A DNA stretch of 64,000 bases. Source: Alphaproteobacteria bacterium. Its GTDB lineage: Bacteria; Myxococcota_A; UBA796; UBA2385. The position numbers and the translations under genes were made by a program. The DNA lies in contig JACKEY010000008.1 of NCBI GenBank assembly GCA_020632755.1, forward strand, positions 124,001 through 188,000, in the 5' to 3' direction. The notes beneath the pieces were generated by a model. The model saw only the letters and a program-made list of their open reading frames with translations. It was not told the origin of the DNA and ran no database searches. This document shows, piece by piece, positions 53,601 to 64,000 of this stretch (position 1 is its first letter; each line of letters opens with the position of its first letter).

Positions 53601-55090
53601 ATCCAGCAGGTGCTCTCGGCTTCCCAGGTGCCGACCGGGTCCCAGCCCTCGGCGAACTCGGTCAGGCCGAGCACGTCCATCGGCACCGGCGAGTACAGGC
53701 GCCGGCGATCCTCGGGGCCCGGGTGGCGCACCAGCTCACCGCGCAGGAACACGAAGAACTCGTCGCGGGGCGGCGACAGCCGGGTCCCGCGGGGCACCCG
53801 GACCAGGGCCCCGCGGTCGACCAGCTGGTCCACCACCGCGGGGATCACCCCCTCGAAGAGCCCGGTGCGGACCAGCGCCAGGCCGACCTCTTCGCGACAG
53901 GCCTCGCGCACCAGCAGCTCGCGCACCAGCCGCTCGACCGCAAGGTAGGTCGGCCCGCGCAGCTCGGCGGGCGCCGGCGCCTCGAGCACCACGGCAGGGC
54001 CGACGGCCCGCAGGCGCAGCCCGACCTCGAGCAGCTCCGGGGCACGGATCAGCTCGATGGCCGGCACCAACCAGCCCGCACCGCCGACGAAGCCCCCGCG
54101 CCGTACGACGCGGCTGCCCTGGGCTTCTCCCAGGTGGCTGCGCTCCAGCTCGATCTCGCCGCTGATGACCAGGAACAGGGACATGCCGCCGCTGCCCGCC
54201 ACCCAGCCGCCCGGACTGAGCGTGCCAAGCACCTCGCCAGCGGCCACCTCTCGGCGGACGAACAGGGCGCGGGCGTCGACGTCGGCGGGGATCCGTCGCC
54301 ACAGCGAGGTGCCGTGCAGGATGCCGAAGGCCGAGTCCTCGGCCGTCGCACGGGCCGCGATGTCCCGCAGTCGGGCCAGCCCGTCGGCCGGGAGCACGAG
54401 CAGGAGGGTGTGCTCGATCGCGGCCCAGCGCTCGCCGCCGTCGCGCGTCAGCACCCCGTGCCGCCCCACCGCGTCGGCGTGCCCGGTGTCGTCCACCATG
54501 CGCCCGGCGACGACCACGGCCATGTCGCCGGCGCCCAGCACGTCGGGATCCAGGGGCTGCTCGGCCTCGAGCACGACCATGCGCGCGGTGCGCACCAGCT
54601 CGTGGCGGGCCTCGGGCGGGGCGGCCGAGAGCTGCGGCTGGCGCGCGAGGAGGCGGGCGAGGGCCGGACGCTCGACGGTGACCAGCGACGCGTCGCGCAG
54701 CGCGTCCATCAGTGGAGCGAGGTCGCCCTCGAACATCGCCCGGCGCTGCGGGAGCACGAGCACGCGCGTGCCCGGCGCCGCTCGCGCGATGAGGCGGAGG
54801 CCCTGGAGCTCCGGGGCCGAGGCGGCGGCCAGCTCGCCGATGAGGTCGGCCGCACCCAGCACGTCGCCGTCGACCAGCCGAAGCCGCCGAAGCGAGGTCA
54901 GAGGCCCGTCCACGGTCAGCGCCACCTCGCCGTCGACCACGACGACCGGGTCCGCGAGCACGTCGACGTCGGTCCAGTCGGCGCCTTCGCCGGCCGCCAG
55001 CTCCTCCACCACGTCGGACCAGTGCACGCCGACGGGAAGGAGCGGAGCCCACGCGGCCAGGGCGGCGGGGAGGTCGGCGCTGTCGGACAT
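50672..55090 (-). CDS. NTE-like patatin phospholipase with cNMP-binding domains and caspase/gingipain-like tail
   Basis: A 1472-residue protein, far longer than simple patatins. The N-terminal half has two cyclic-nucleotide-binding-like regions (about 290-380: GEVLGTLSPGGWVAGSGGMSLFLVISGEIEL; about 425-520: RVPRGTRLSPPRDEFFVFLRGEL), as in neuropathy-target esterase. The patatin core has GGGG at 745-748, nucleophile Ser775 in GCSFG, and Asp934 in VDGG. The last 430 residues (about 1040-1472) have LPYHVLLVASPDDVPLDFQVALDGDYAVGRVWFEQPDDFARYARAVVRSE, GSQTHGFPRP and a terminal WVLLGDPAVRLR, features of gingipain/caspase-fold (C25 or CHAT-like) domains. Likely membrane-associated lysophospholipase gated by a nucleotide; the tail's activity is inference. 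ATG at 55090; TAGGAT -10 lies 26 bases upstream. Confidence 0.88.
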   Translation of the reverse strand: MSDSADLPAALAAWAPLLPVGVHWSDVVEELAAGEGADWTDVDVLADPVVVVDGEVALTVDGPLTSLRRLRLVDGDVLGAADLIGELAAASAPELQGLRLIARAAPGTRVLVLPQRRAMFEGDLAPLMDALRDASLVTVERPALARLLARQPQLSAAPPEARHELVRTARMVVLEAEQPLDPDVLGAGDMAVVVAGRMVDDTGHADAVGRHGVLTRDGGERWAAIEHTLLLVLPADGLARLRDIAARATAEDSAFGILHGTSLWRRIPADVDARALFVRREVAAGEVLGTLSPGGWVAGSGGMSLFLVISGEIELERSHLGEAQGSRVVRRGGFVGGAGWLVPAIELIRAPELLEVGLRLRAVGPAVVLEAPAPAELRGPTYLAVERLVRELLVREACREEVGLALVRTGLFEGVIPAVVDQLVDRGALVRVPRGTRLSPPRDEFFVFLRGELVRHPGPEDRRRLYSPVPMDVLGLTEFAEGWDPVGTWEAESTCWMLRFRRAELEDLRPVRQLLEHRARRDGVGFDKAGGAEIVLLHGPEYRVGVQAAFADLLAQAVAEDFRDPVLVVQLPVGPTPDQVVVEEQTADQPARVRLPVPDDDPVAALTPHLRRWNQAFAWIVLVPVEREAVALSRALAPLVERLVMLTRDPARPVDLPVTVDTTVLVSAVLPDNPWVDRLLSDAPSPVHPGFPDGAVRLRLSELAAGLELLGGARMRLQDLEPDDRERIRRWSRALTDRRVGLALGGGGAWGFVHVAIIQELHRRGIPIDMISGCSFGAVVGALYACGGLKGLELLTAAGPMMSRTMPLNYVSTRALEWVIEGLVQAAVPLRGNDPIDVPWEKRAMNMDEAGRVMLQAWVAAKHSVRRGIKAGAPLRVHLEDLEVPFFPVATDLDTGSEVVLEFGPVAQGVRASGSFPGIFSATPHPRDGRPLVDGGIASNVPDRVLGREGAALVVASNPVPPPQRSAHRRSVVDRLPVVRRLPQGVRSIYIMMHSMGLKDHRVVGAVYNSPPVEHGITDVSRAREIVAHTYRQDEFRDAIHQAQQSWRRLSRPRESTGVVAPVVRDARQADVSTSGFALLMPQGLDRRSAIYKALAPLLELRRAEAERRGTGRYVELLGSKDGLRPGESAAAFLARIGATLGEVDPQKLPYHVLLVASPDDVPLDFQVALDGDYAVGRVWFEQPDDFARYARAVVRSEQASVRHRPRLALASCDGGTPWDRAVDEHLLSPIQTRLPSAAGSWTVTRERVEVDGNPEAAVARMQRLFQGPEAPDMLLLGSQTHGFPRPAPGAPPPGFERVGRIRVGRELALGPERLDPAERVGPSIVVHYGGFTGGWSERGSYAFSDLAPGWTRPPGDHLCPDSQALLSWQAGGALAVLGKLDLAWIARTLRPESGEPQAIAGLLARLMEGRTIGAAGHALAEYARVESGLLRNLEEASQPVDADALEVQRITALNARGWVLLGDPAVRLRTR

Positions 55091-55116
55091 GGGGGCCAGG
55101 GGCACGGGAGGGCGCC

Positions 55117-55122
55117 ATCCTA
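55117..55122 (-). promoter_or_regulatory. Candidate -10 TAGGAT of the patatin gene
   Basis: TAGGAT on the minus strand in GGGTAGGATGG, 26 bases before the ATG at 55090. Confidence 0.4.
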
Positions 55123-55137
55123 CCCTCGCCGCGCTGG

Positions 55138-55143
55138 TACGAT
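55138..55143 (+). promoter_or_regulatory. Candidate -10 TACGAT of the beta-helix surface protein gene
   Basis: TACGAT lies 44 bases before the GTG at 55188 and 15 bases from the divergent TAGGAT, so the two promoters are almost back to back. Confidence 0.35.
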
Positions 55144-55187
55144 GCCCCTCCGATCCCACCTGGACCCGCGTCGCCTCGGAGCCCCCC

Positions 55188-58661
<3,474 letters not shown>

Positions 58662-58686
58662 ACGCCTCGCCGGCGTCGGGGCGGGG

Positions 58687-58692
58687 TAGGCT
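58687..58692 (+). promoter_or_regulatory. Candidate -10 TAGGCT of the PATAN-like gene
   Basis: TAGGCT in GGGTAGGCTCTG, 32 bases before the TTG at 58725. Confidence 0.35.
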
Positions 58693-58724
58693 CTGCCGCA
58701 CCCGCCATGGACCGCTGACCCTCC

Positions 58725-60284
58725 TTGACCTCCTTCCTCCCGAGCCTCGCCGACACCCTCATCGACCTCGTCCACTACGGCGACACGGGCGCGCTCCGGG
58801 TCACCGACGAAGGGCGGGAGTGGGTGTTCCACGTCCAGGGAGGGATCCTGGTCGGTGTGCAGCGGGCACCGCCCCTGCCCGAGGACCTGGAGGGAAGCGA
58901 GCTCGCCGCCCGGTGCATGACCGAGGTGATGGAGCTCAAGACGCCCCTGTTCTCCTTCGAGGAGGGGTCGGGGCCCGACAGCTTCGGGCTGTTCGACGTC
59001 CGCCACGCCTTGGGCCTGGCGATGGGCGACACCCGCAGTGTCGACGAGCTCTTGCGCGCGCTGGAGCCGGTGCTCGACGCCTGGCCCGAGCTCCGCGCCG
59101 ACGCCGACACGCTCAGTCCGGACGTGGCCGTGCAGCGCTGGCTGGCCACGATGGACGGCCTGGCGCCGGGCATCGACCGGATCCGGAGCGCGCCGCCACC
59201 GGCCAGCCGCTCCATGGCCGCGCTGTGGGTGGCGTGGAAGCTCGGTGACCTGGACCTGCACGACGATCAGCTGATCGACGACGAGCCCGAGGCCGTGGCC
59301 GTGGGCAACACCACCGAAGAAGAGTCGCCGCTCGCTCCCGAGGGGACCCGGTCGGGCGCCTTCGGTGCGGTGGGCGGCGAGCCGCACGCCGACGAAGTCG
59401 ACGGCGACGAAGCCACCGCGCAGACCGCACACACCGCCCTGACCGCCCACACCGACGTCACGGCGCTCACGCAGAGCTTCGCCGAGAAGCTCGCGAAGGC
59501 CGTGGACAAGGAACCCTCGAGCAGCATCATCACCGCGGTCCTGCCCGATCCCTTCGTGGCGGGCGTGGCGCTGGCGCGGGCGGGTGACGCCCCGCGGGCG
59601 CTCGCGCTGCTGGAGGCCGCCTGGGAAGAGGATCCCGAGCGGCCCGGGCTCGAGGAGTGGCTCGGCTACACGCGCTTCACCGCGCTCCGCGAGAGCAACC
59701 CGGAGGCGGCCCGCCAGGGTCTCGCGATGCTGCGCGACGTGATGTACCGGACCGGCGGGGGCGCCGAACAGCCGACGCAGCCCTGGGTGCTCATGGCGCG
59801 CGCCCAGTTCGAGCGCGGGGACCTGCTGCAGGCCCGCAGCGTGCTGGACACGGCCCTGGACCGCGAATCAGACGACCCCGAGGCCATGGACCTCGACGCG
59901 AGGCTGAAGAAGGCCGAGGCCGAGGCCGAGGCCCTGCGACAGCGGCGCAGCCGGCCCAGCGGCGTGCGGATCGCCCTGTTGCTGATCGGCGTCGCGATCC
60001 TGGTGGCGGCCGCGGTCGTCTGGCAGCTGACCCGGCCGGCGATCGACCCGCCCCGGGTGAACCATGCCCGGTCCTACAGCCAGACCGTCATGCTCGACGA
60101 GCTGTACCTGGTCGACTCCGACTGGTTCGGCGTCTACCCGGCCGAGCAGACGCCCGAGCCCGACGACGCCTGGAACGACTGCCAGGCGCTGGCCGAGGTG
60201 ACCGAGCTGGCGCCGTCCCACTCGATCACGCTCGTCAGCCGGTCCGGTGTGCCCCTGGCCGAGTGCGGGACGCGGTTCGACTGA
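58725..60284 (+). CDS. PATAN/DUF4388-like protein with TPR-like region and membrane helix
   Basis: A 519-residue protein. The N-terminal 80 residues (LADTLIDLVHYGDTGALRVTDEGREWVFHVQGGILVGVQRA) match the PATAN/DUF4388 pattern used in gliding and chemosensory signalling. A long acidic/Ala linker, then TPR-like helices (about 275-410: GVALARAGDAPRALALLEAAWEEDPERPGLEEWLGYTRF, PWVLMARAQFERGDLLQARSVLDTALDRESDDPEAMDL), then a basic coiled segment and one membrane helix (IALLLIGVAILVAAAVVW), leaving about 80 residues outside. The TTG start is weakly supported. Likely a membrane-associated adaptor. Ends in a hairpin shared with the prepilin gene. Confidence 0.78.
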   Translation: MTSFLPSLADTLIDLVHYGDTGALRVTDEGREWVFHVQGGILVGVQRAPPLPEDLEGSELAARCMTEVMELKTPLFSFEEGSGPDSFGLFDVRHALGLAMGDTRSVDELLRALEPVLDAWPELRADADTLSPDVAVQRWLATMDGLAPGIDRIRSAPPPASRSMAALWVAWKLGDLDLHDDQLIDDEPEAVAVGNTTEEESPLAPEGTRSGAFGAVGGEPHADEVDGDEATAQTAHTALTAHTDVTALTQSFAEKLAKAVDKEPSSSIITAVLPDPFVAGVALARAGDAPRALALLEAAWEEDPERPGLEEWLGYTRFTALRESNPEAARQGLAMLRDVMYRTGGGAEQPTQPWVLMARAQFERGDLLQARSVLDTALDRESDDPEAMDLDARLKKAEAEAEALRQRRSRPSGVRIALLLIGVAILVAAAVVWQLTRPAIDPPRVNHARSYSQTVMLDELYLVDSDWFGVYPAEQTPEPDDAWNDCQALAEVTELAPSHSITLVSRSGVPLAECGTRFD

Positions 60285-60325
60285 CGGCGCGGTCGTTCAT
60301 GCGCGCGCTCGGGAGCCGCGTCAGT
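60280..60325. terminator. Bulged hairpin holding both stop codons
   Basis: ACTGACG (60280-60286) is the exact complement of CGTCAGT (60319-60325); CGG/CCG extends the stem past a small bulge. The TGA stops of both convergent genes are in the arms. Confidence 0.5.
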
Positions 60326-60818
60326 ACCGCTCGGGGAAGACGTCGGTGAGCACGCCCGGCTGGTCGCCGGACGGCACGTCCAGGCGCAGGATGGCGATGT
60401 TCTGGTCGCGGTCGAGGTCACAGACGGCCTGCGCCCGTACGTGGGCCCCACCGTCCAGGGTGACCGCGCTGTAGCTGCAGCGCACCTCGCCTTCGGGGTG
60501 CCAGGCGAGCTGGCTCCAGCCGCCGGTGGCCGCGAGGGACCGGAGGTCGCTGCCGACCGGAGGCATGGGGCTCGGCGGCAGCTCGACCCAGTCGCCGGAC
60601 GCGGCGTAGTGGGCCTGCTCGGCGATGGCGATGGCCCGCAGGTGGGGGAGGGGCTCGGCGCGCAGGGCCTTGCGCCGCATGTCCAGGTACTGGGGGATCG
60701 CCGCGACCGCGAGCAGCCCGACCAGGATGACGGCCACCATCAGCTCGACCAAGCCGAGGCCTCGGCGCAGTGGCCGGCGACGGGCGCGTGCAGGCGGGAG
60801 CGGACCCAAGACCGACAT
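60321..60818 (-). CDS. Type IV prepilin-like protein
   Basis: A 165-residue protein with a type IV pilin leader: basic Arg-rich N-terminus, then GLGLVELMVAVILVGLLAVAAIPQYLDMRRKA, with cleavage expected after Gly at G|LGLVE and the conserved Glu at +5. The mature globular part has two Cys (VRCSYSA, QAVCDLD) suitable for a disulfide, and A-LPHLRAIAIAEQAHYAASGDW is typical of minor pilins/pseudopilins. It may join a type IV pilus or secretion pseudopilus. No pil operon is adjacent. Confidence 0.9.
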   Translation of the reverse strand: MSVLGPLPPARARRRPLRRGLGLVELMVAVILVGLLAVAAIPQYLDMRRKALRAEPLPHLRAIAIAEQAHYAASGDWVELPPSPMPPVGSDLRSLAATGGWSQLAWHPEGEVRCSYSAVTLDGGAHVRAQAVCDLDRDQNIAILRLDVPSGDQPGVLTDVFPERY

Positions 60819-61022
60819 GCCGACAGGCTACCGCAGGCGAGGCCCTGACCGGTCGGCCAGCATGCCGGCCCCGTCCCGCGGCCCCCGAGCCCCGCCGGGC
60901 CCGAGGATCCCGACGCCCACGATGCCCTGTGGATCGGTGTCCTCCTGACCACGGAGCCAGGATGGAGAGGGGAAGAACCGATGACGCACCTGTGACACAG
61001 CCCCTCGGGCCGGGTCTTAGGT

Positions 61023-61042
61023 CGCGGGCTCTTCGGCCCGCG
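61023..61042. promoter_or_regulatory. Perfect 7-bp hairpin in the leader of the PUFA synthase cluster
   Basis: CGCGGGC (61023-61029) pairs with GCCCGCG (61036-61042) around TCTTCG, a stable tetraloop-like hairpin. It is 59 bases before the ATG at 61102, in a 283-base region otherwise without a gene. It may be a leader structure or the terminator of an upstream short transcript. Confidence 0.4.
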
Positions 61043-61101
61043 CCGGTCGGTGACCCGCACCTCCGCGCAGCGCCTCCCCTCCTCTCCCGAGACCTCCTCC
61101 C

Positions 61102-62721
61102 ATGCAGCCCATCGGCTACTGGACCCCCGGCGAACAGGCCCCTGCATTCGGCGCGGCCGAGCTCCTCGCCACCGCCATCCCGCGGGTGCGCGAGCCCGCC
61201 CACGTCGTGCACGACCCCCGCACCGGGGCGGTCGGCGTCGGGCTGGGCGGGGCCGCGGCCACGCAGCTGGACGGCGCGGGCTGGCCCCTGGTCGCCACCC
61301 TGCCGCCGCTGTACCCCGAGTGGCTGGGCGACCGCAGCTTCAACGAGGTCCACGGCGTCCGCTTCCCCTACGTGACCGGCGCGATGGCCAACGGCATCGC
61401 CACCGCCGAGCTGGTCATCGAGATCGGCCGCGCCGGCATGCTGGGCTTCTTCGGCGCCGCCGGCCTCGATGCAGACCGGGTCGAAGGCGAGATCGCCCAC
61501 ATCCGTGCCGAGCTCGGCAGCGGCCAGGCCGGCCACGGCCCCGCCTGGGGCAGCAACCTCATCCACAGCCCCAACGAGCCGGCGCTGGAAGCGAAGGTCG
61601 CCGACCTGTACATCCGCCACGGCGTGCCCCGCGTGAGCGCCGCCGCCTACATGGGCCTGACCCCCATGCTGGTCCGCTACGCCTACACCGGCGTGCACCA
61701 GCTGCCCGACGGCACCATCGGCCGCCGCCACCAGGTCTTCGCCAAGATCAGCCGGCCCGAGGTCGCCCGCCGCTTCCTGTCGCCGCCGCCCGGCGACATG
61801 CTCGATGCGCTGGTCCAGAAGGGCCAGCTCACCGCCGACGAGGCGCGGCTCGCTCGCTACCTGCCGGTGGCCGAGGACATCACCGTCGAGTCCGACAGCG
61901 GCGGCCACACGGACAACCGGCCGCTCACCGCGCTGTTTCCGGTCATCCTGGGCCTGCGCGACCAGCTGGCCGACCAGCACGGCTTCGCCCGCCCGATCCG
62001 CGTCGGCGCCGCCGGCGGCCTGGGCACGCCGAGCGCGGTCGCCGCCGCCTTCGGGCTCGGCGCCGCCTACGTGCTCACGGGCTCGGTCAACCAGGGCGCG
62101 GTCGAGTCCGGCCTGTCGCCCTTCGGCCGGCAGCTGCTGGCCCAGGCCGGCATCGCCGACGTGGTGATGGCCCCCGCCGCCGACATGTTCGAGCTCGGGG
62201 TGGAAGTCCAGGTCCTGCGCCGTGGCACCATGTTCGGCGTGCGGGCCAAGCGGCTCTACGAGCTCTACCGGCGCCACGACAGCCTCGAGAGCATCCCCGC
62301 CGCCGAGAAGGCCCGCCTCGAGAAGGAGATCCTGCGGTCGTCCATCGAAGACGCCTGGCAGGGCACCCGCGCCTACTGGCAGGCCCGCGACCCGAAGGAA
62401 GTCGCCGCTGCCGAGGCCGACCCGCACCACAAGATGGCGCTGGTCTTCCGCGCCTACCTGGGCCAGTCCAGCCGCTGGGCCATCGGCGGCGTCGAGGATC
62501 GGCGTCCCGACTACCAGATCTGGTGCGGCCCCGCGATGGGCGCCTTCAACGAGTGGGCCCGGGGCAGCTTCCTGGAAGCCCCCGAGAACCGCCGCGCCGT
62601 CCAGATCGCCCGCAACCTGCTCGAGGGCGCCGCGGTCGTGACCCGCGCCCAGCAGCTCCGCACCTTCGGCGTGCCGGTCCCGACCGCCGCCTTCGACTTC
62701 CGTCCCCGCCCCCTGGCTTGA
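61102..62721 (+). CDS. pfaD: PfaD-type enoyl reductase of PUFA synthase
   Basis: A 539-residue FMN-dependent enoyl reductase of the PfaD/trans-acting ER family (2-nitropropane-dioxygenase-like TIM barrel). FPYVTGAMANGIATAELVIEIGRAGMLGFFGAAGL, EDITVESDSGGHTDNRPLTALFPVIL and RVGAAGGLGTPSAVAAAFGLGAAYVLTGSVNQ are typical FMN-site regions. It reduces the enoyl intermediate on the PUFA megasynthase. The gene comes first, ten bases before a KS-type megasynthase gene, the order of myxobacterial pfa1-pfa2 clusters. ATG at 61102 is set by the family N-terminus (MQPIGYW). Confidence 0.95.
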   Translation: MQPIGYWTPGEQAPAFGAAELLATAIPRVREPAHVVHDPRTGAVGVGLGGAAATQLDGAGWPLVATLPPLYPEWLGDRSFNEVHGVRFPYVTGAMANGIATAELVIEIGRAGMLGFFGAAGLDADRVEGEIAHIRAELGSGQAGHGPAWGSNLIHSPNEPALEAKVADLYIRHGVPRVSAAAYMGLTPMLVRYAYTGVHQLPDGTIGRRHQVFAKISRPEVARRFLSPPPGDMLDALVQKGQLTADEARLARYLPVAEDITVESDSGGHTDNRPLTALFPVILGLRDQLADQHGFARPIRVGAAGGLGTPSAVAAAFGLGAAYVLTGSVNQGAVESGLSPFGRQLLAQAGIADVVMAPAADMFELGVEVQVLRRGTMFGVRAKRLYELYRRHDSLESIPAAEKARLEKEILRSSIEDAWQGTRAYWQARDPKEVAAAEADPHHKMALVFRAYLGQSSRWAIGGVEDRRPDYQIWCGPAMGAFNEWARGSFLEAPENRRAVQIARNLLEGAAVVTRAQQLRTFGVPVPTAAFDFRPRPLA

Positions 62722-62731
62722 GGTCCTTGCC

Positions 62732-64000
62732 ATGAGCACCGACAAGAAGAACACCGAGAAGAGCTTCGCCCCCGGTCGCCAGAGCATCGCCGTCGTCGGC
62801 GTGTCCGCCCTGTTCCCCGGCAGCACCGACGCCGCCGGCTTCTGGCGCGACATTCTGGCCGCGGAGGACCTGCTGACCGACGTGCCGGCCAGCCACTGGC
62901 TGGTCGAGGACTACTACGACGCCGACCCCAAGGCGCCGGACATGACCTACGCCAAGCGCGGCGGCTTCCTGGACAAGGTCGACTTCGACGCGCTGGGCTT
63001 CGGCATCCCGCCGTCCATCATGCCCGCCACCGACACGGCCCAGCTGCTGGCGCTCATCGTGGCGAAGCAGGTGCTCGAGGACGCCTGGGGCGAGCAGTTC
63101 ATGGAGATGGACAAGTCGCGGATGAGCTGCATCCTGGGCGTCACGAGCGCGCAGGAGCTGCTCAACGCGATGGTCGCCCGGCTGCAGAAGCCGGTGTGGG
63201 TGAAGAGCCTGCGCGAGGCCGGTCTGGACGAGGAGAAGGTCCAAGAGGTCGCGCAGCGCATCGGCGATCACTACGTGCCCTGGCAGGAGGCGACCTTCCC
63301 CGGCCTGCTCGGCAACGTCGTCGCCGGCCGCATCGCCAACCGCCTGGACCTGGGCGGCACCAACTGCGTCACCGACGCGGCCTGCGCGAGCACCTTCTCG
63401 GCCCTGCACATGGCGGTCAACGAGCTGTACCTGGGCGACAGCGACGTGGTCATCGCCGGCGGCGTCGACACCATGAACGACATCTTCATGTACATGTGCT
63501 TCAGCAAGACCCCGGCCCTGTCGGCCAAGGGCGACTGCCGGCCGTTCTCCGACCAGGCCGACGGCACCATGCTGGGCGAGGGCATGGGCATGGTCGCGCT
63601 GAAGCGGCTCGAGGACGCCGAGCGCGACGGCGACCGCATCTACGCGGTGATCGAGGCGGTCGGCAGCAGCAGCGACGGCCGCAGCAAGTCGGTCTACGCG
63701 CCGGTCAGCCAGGGTCAGTCCCAGGCCATCCGCCGCGCCTGGGAGGGTGCTTGCGCCGACCCCGGCACCGTCGAGCTGGTCGAGGCCCACGGCACCGGCA
63801 CCAAGGCCGGCGACGTCGCCGAGTTCGGCGGCCTGCGGCTGGTCTTCGACCACACCGAGCGGGCCGCGGGCGGGGACCGCCAGTGGTGTGCGCTCGGCAC
63901 CGTGAAGTCCCAGATCGGCCACACCAAGGCCGCCGCGGGCGCCGCGGGTCTGTTCAAGGCCGTCATGGCCCTGCACCACAAGGTGCTGGCCCCCACCGCC
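62732..64000 (+). CDS. PfaA-like polyketide/PUFA synthase, ketosynthase domain (3' truncated)
   Basis: The first 423 residues of a megasynthase; the gene runs off the window. The beta-ketoacyl synthase domain starts at about residue 18 (IAVVGVSALFPGSTDAAGFWRDI), with active-site Cys in TDAACASTFSAL and the two His in VEAHGTGTKAGD and GTVKSQIGHTKAAAGAAG, so it is catalytically complete. The length before the KS and the DVPASHWLVEDYYD segment match PfaA/Pfa2-type PUFA synthases. It follows the PfaD gene by ten bases and is almost certainly in the same operon. Acyltransferase, ACP repeats and reductase domains are expected beyond the edge. Confidence 0.95.
   Translation, partial: MSTDKKNTEKSFAPGRQSIAVVGVSALFPGSTDAAGFWRDILAAEDLLTDVPASHWLVEDYYDADPKAPDMTYAKRGGFLDKVDFDALGFGIPPSIMPATDTAQLLALIVAKQVLEDAWGEQFMEMDKSRMSCILGVTSAQELLNAMVARLQKPVWVKSLREAGLDEEKVQEVAQRIGDHYVPWQEATFPGLLGNVVAGRIANRLDLGGTNCVTDAACASTFSALHMAVNELYLGDSDVVIAGGVDTMNDIFMYMCFSKTPALSAKGDCRPFSDQADGTMLGEGMGMVALKRLEDAERDGDRIYAVIEAVGSSSDGRSKSVYAPVSQGQSQAIRRAWEGACADPGTVELVEAHGTGTKAGDVAEFGGLRLVFDHTERAAGGDRQWCALGTVKSQIGHTKAAAGAAGLFKAVMALHHKVLAPTA

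Overview
The window is very GC-rich bacterial DNA (roughly 70% by eye), densely coded, with about 45 genes and no rRNA, tRNA, CRISPR array or insertion sequence that I can see. The gene content points to a myxobacterium-like member of the Myxococcota. There are many surface lipoproteins with Asp/Thr/Ala linkers, MopE-like DCDD...DNDCDG calcium-type repeats, Cys-TM-Arg C-terminal sorting tails of the MYXO-CTERM kind, RCC1 and WD40 propellers, eukaryotic-type kinases, STAND ATPases, and a polyunsaturated fatty-acid (PUFA) synthase locus in which the PfaD-type enoyl reductase comes first, as in myxobacterial pfa clusters. This assignment is inference from family content; no marker gene such as 16S is present.

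Layout. 1-13430: a truncated matrixin-type metalloprotease, an AlkB-like dioxygenase, an MBOAT acyltransferase, envelope proteins, a divergent LysR/epimerase pair, purF, a group II truncated haemoglobin with a tandem universal stress protein, and a second 2OG-Fe(II) oxygenase. 13468-17665: small lipoproteins and a 21-repeat RCC1 lipoprotein. 17821-25569: the most unusual block, a signal-peptide/two-helix membrane protein translationally coupled to a membrane-anchored nSTAND ATPase with a WD40-like propeller, facing a Ser/Thr kinase fused to CHAT-like and SIR2-like domains, the whole flanked by two paralogous DxD-linker lipoproteins. 25826-27505: a GAF/sigma-54 activator. 27512-38026: secreted glycosidase-like and alpha/beta-hydrolase lipoproteins, a coupled DUF1592-DUF1552-lipoprotein operon, and a TadG-like pilus-associated vWA protein. 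38064-48307: hydrolase, ABC1 kinase, clostripain-like peptidase, SRPBCC protein, sulfotransferase, J-like protein, periplasmic HMA protein, SDR, and a ferredoxin reductase-MerR-diiron protein operon. 48461-60818: MopE/lamin-tail lipoprotein, a giant NTE-type patatin with a caspase/gingipain-like tail, a Tyr-rich beta-helix surface protein, a PATAN/DUF4388-like TPR protein and a prepilin. 61102-64000: start of the PUFA synthase cluster (PfaD-like, then a ketosynthase truncated by the window edge).

Common sequence habits help the annotation. Many starts are GTG or TTG preceded by GGAG plus a five- or six-base pyrimidine-rich spacer. Co-directional neighbours often overlap by GTGA or ATGA. A TAGGNT hexamer recurs upstream of starts and is a likely -10 element, sometimes close enough to imply leaderless mRNA. 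Convergent genes repeatedly end inside a short perfect hairpin that carries one or both stop codons. No intergenic stretch reaches 300 bases; the longest are 60819-61101, 35661-35935 and 25570-25825.
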